The notes beneath the pieces were generated by a model that saw nothing but the letters and a program-made list of their open reading frames with translations, was not told where the DNA came from and searched no databases. From positions 13,738-77,737 of the forward strand of contig DATKZS010000005.1 in the NCBI GenBank assembly GCA_035527835.1: a stretch of DNA of 64,000 bases, written 5' to 3'. This document shows positions 63,135 through 64,000 of this stretch, piece after piece; the stretch's first letter is position 1; every line of letters starts with the position of its first letter. A program made the translations under genes and the position numbers. This stretch comes from DATKZS01 sp035527835 [NCBI: bacterium]. Its GTDB lineage: Bacteria > RBG-13-61-14.

Positions 63135-63788
63135 ATGGCGGGACTTTTCCCGGTATTGCTTAACGTGAAGGACAGGCTTTGCGTGGTGGTGGGCGGCGGC
63201 GAGGTGGCGCTGCGCAAGGTGATGACGCTTTTGGAGCGGGGCGCGATCGTCAAGGTTGTGAGCCCGGAGCTTCGGCCGGAGTTCCGGGAGCTGGTGGAGC
63301 AGAGCCTGATCGAGTGGGAGTCGCGGGCGTACCGGCAGGGCGACCTGGAGGGGGCTTTTTTGGGAGTGGCCGCGGCGGACGACGCTGAGGTGAACGCCCA
63401 GGTCCGGCACGAGGGCTGGACCAGGCACGTGCTGGTGAACGTTGTTGACGACCCGGCCGGCTCGGACTACCAGGTGCCGAGCTTTTTCGAGGACGGGGAT
63501 CTCCTGGTGGCGGTGAGCACGTCGGGGGCGAGCCCGGCGGTGGCGCGGACGCTGCGGCGGATGGTGCAGGGCTACCTGGGCGGATCGTTTGGCGAGGCGC
63601 TCAAGCTGATCTCTGATTTCCGCGAGCGGGTGAAGGGCGAGGTGGCGGACGGAAAGGACCGGGTGCGGTTCTGGGAGCAGGCGGTTACGCCGGAGCTCCT
63701 GGAAAAGGTGCGGAAGGGGGCGCTGGGCGAGGTGAGGGCGATGCTGGAGCAGGCGCTGGTGAAGTTCAAGGAGGAAGCGAGAAGATAG
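63135..63788 (+). CDS. Precorrin-2 dehydrogenase / siroheme synthase N-terminal-type protein
   Basis: The 217-residue protein shows FPVLLNVKDRLCVVVGGGEV (about 4-23, NAD-binding loop), LRKVMTLLERGAIVKVVSPE, VPSFFEDGDLLVAVSTSGAS and PAVARTLRRM. This is the CysG N-terminal/SirC/Met8 family, which oxidises precorrin-2 to sirohydrochlorin and may insert iron. There is no uroporphyrinogen methyltransferase domain, so it is a stand-alone enzyme. GGGGAGGCGGAAG precedes ATG 63135, so the much longer frame reaching back to 61539 is rejected. Haem-synthesis genes may follow outside the window. Confidence 0.88.
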   Translation: MAGLFPVLLNVKDRLCVVVGGGEVALRKVMTLLERGAIVKVVSPELRPEFRELVEQSLIEWESRAYRQGDLEGAFLGVAAADDAEVNAQVRHEGWTRHVLVNVVDDPAGSDYQVPSFFEDGDLLVAVSTSGASPAVARTLRRMVQGYLGGSFGEALKLISDFRERVKGEVADGKDRVRFWEQAVTPELLEKVRKGALGEVRAMLEQALVKFKEEARR

Positions 63789-63852
63789 AATATAGGGTGA
63801 AGAAGCGGCGGGTTCGAGGCCATTTTATTTTACATTCTATCTTCTATCACTT

Positions 63853-64000
63853 TTGTCCAAAAATAGGCCGTAAGAAAACCGCCAAGACGCCAAGAGCGCC
63901 AAGGATTGCCAAGTAAATCATGATATTTCTTGGCGGCCTAATAAAAAACAACTACAGGGCAGTGACCCCAAACCGACTTGGCGAACCGCCCGACGGGAGC
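63853..64000. repeat. Interspersed repeat, family B, runs to the window edge
   Basis: The reverse complement of this 148-base block matches 13095-13240 along its length, including GCTCCCGTCGG at the window end and TTTTGGACAA at the other. It contains AACCGCCAAGACGCCAAGAG on the plus strand. The window ends inside or just at the edge of the element. Confidence 0.75.

Overview
The window looks like chromosomal DNA from a GC-rich, Gram-negative, probably uncultivated bacterium. Several traits are common in Myxococcota, Desulfobacterota and neighbouring candidate phyla: a MopE-type calcium/metal-binding motif, a VIT/VWA protein with an AgmX-like C-terminal domain, stand-alone FHA and GspE-N-type proteins, many lipoproteins, and a haem-binding sensor kinase with an NtrC-type partner. 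No rRNA, tRNA or CRISPR array was seen, so the phylum cannot be fixed. Most gaps between genes hold imperfect palindromes from at least seven different repeat families, which is the most striking large-scale feature.

Region by region. 1-3 kb: the 3' end of a surface protein ending in seven propeller-like repeats, then decayed fragments of a URO-D-like enzyme and a WYL regulator, then an intact XRE regulator. 3.3-10.1 kb, all on the minus strand: a sugar ABC transporter (binding protein, double ATPase, permease), an IolI-like isomerase and an inositol-dehydrogenase-like enzyme, forming a probable inositol uptake and catabolism operon; a hicBA toxin-antitoxin pair sits inside it between two copies of the isomerase 3' end. 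10.2-11.5 kb: an HU remnant and a complete-looking insertion sequence whose transposase is split by a frameshift. 12-19.4 kb: a double-FHA protein, a second hicBA pair, an L,D-transpeptidase, a secreted hydrolase, an amidase, and a junction joining a truncated DUF3142 gene to a truncated ParE/RelE toxin.

19.8-31.5 kb: acyl-CoA synthetase, flavodoxin/ferredoxin protein, acyl-CoA dehydrogenase, flavodoxin, VIT/VWA protein, ADP-forming CoA ligase-like protein, and the housekeeping rpsO-pnp pair. 31.7-33.4 kb: a compact restriction-modification candidate in which a helix-turn-helix domain is fused to a PD-(D/E)XK nuclease, convergent with a DNA methyltransferase. 33.5-44.3 kb: a secreted GH94-like enzyme, a large uncharacterised lipoprotein, an AAA+ ATPase with a degenerate first module, a radical SAM protein and a haloalkane dehalogenase. 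44.4-46.7 kb: a promoter and three translationally coupled genes with no recognised family (a 57-residue peptide, a 137-residue protein, a secreted 488-residue protein), visibly more AT-rich than their surroundings. 46.8-56.4 kb: lipoproteins, an acyltransferase, an HtrA-like protease, a 5'-nucleotidase, homoserine kinase, a GspE-N-domain protein and two paralogous membrane lipoproteins. 56.6-59.7 kb: a c-haem sensor kinase and sigma-54 response regulator. 59.9-64 kb: one unknown gene, a complex repeat tract, a DUF364 protein and a precorrin-2 dehydrogenase-like enzyme.

The best candidates for something new are the fused HTH-nuclease restriction system, the three-gene 44.6-46.7 kb operon, the hicBA pair bracketed by a duplicated gene end, and the dense interspersed palindrome families.
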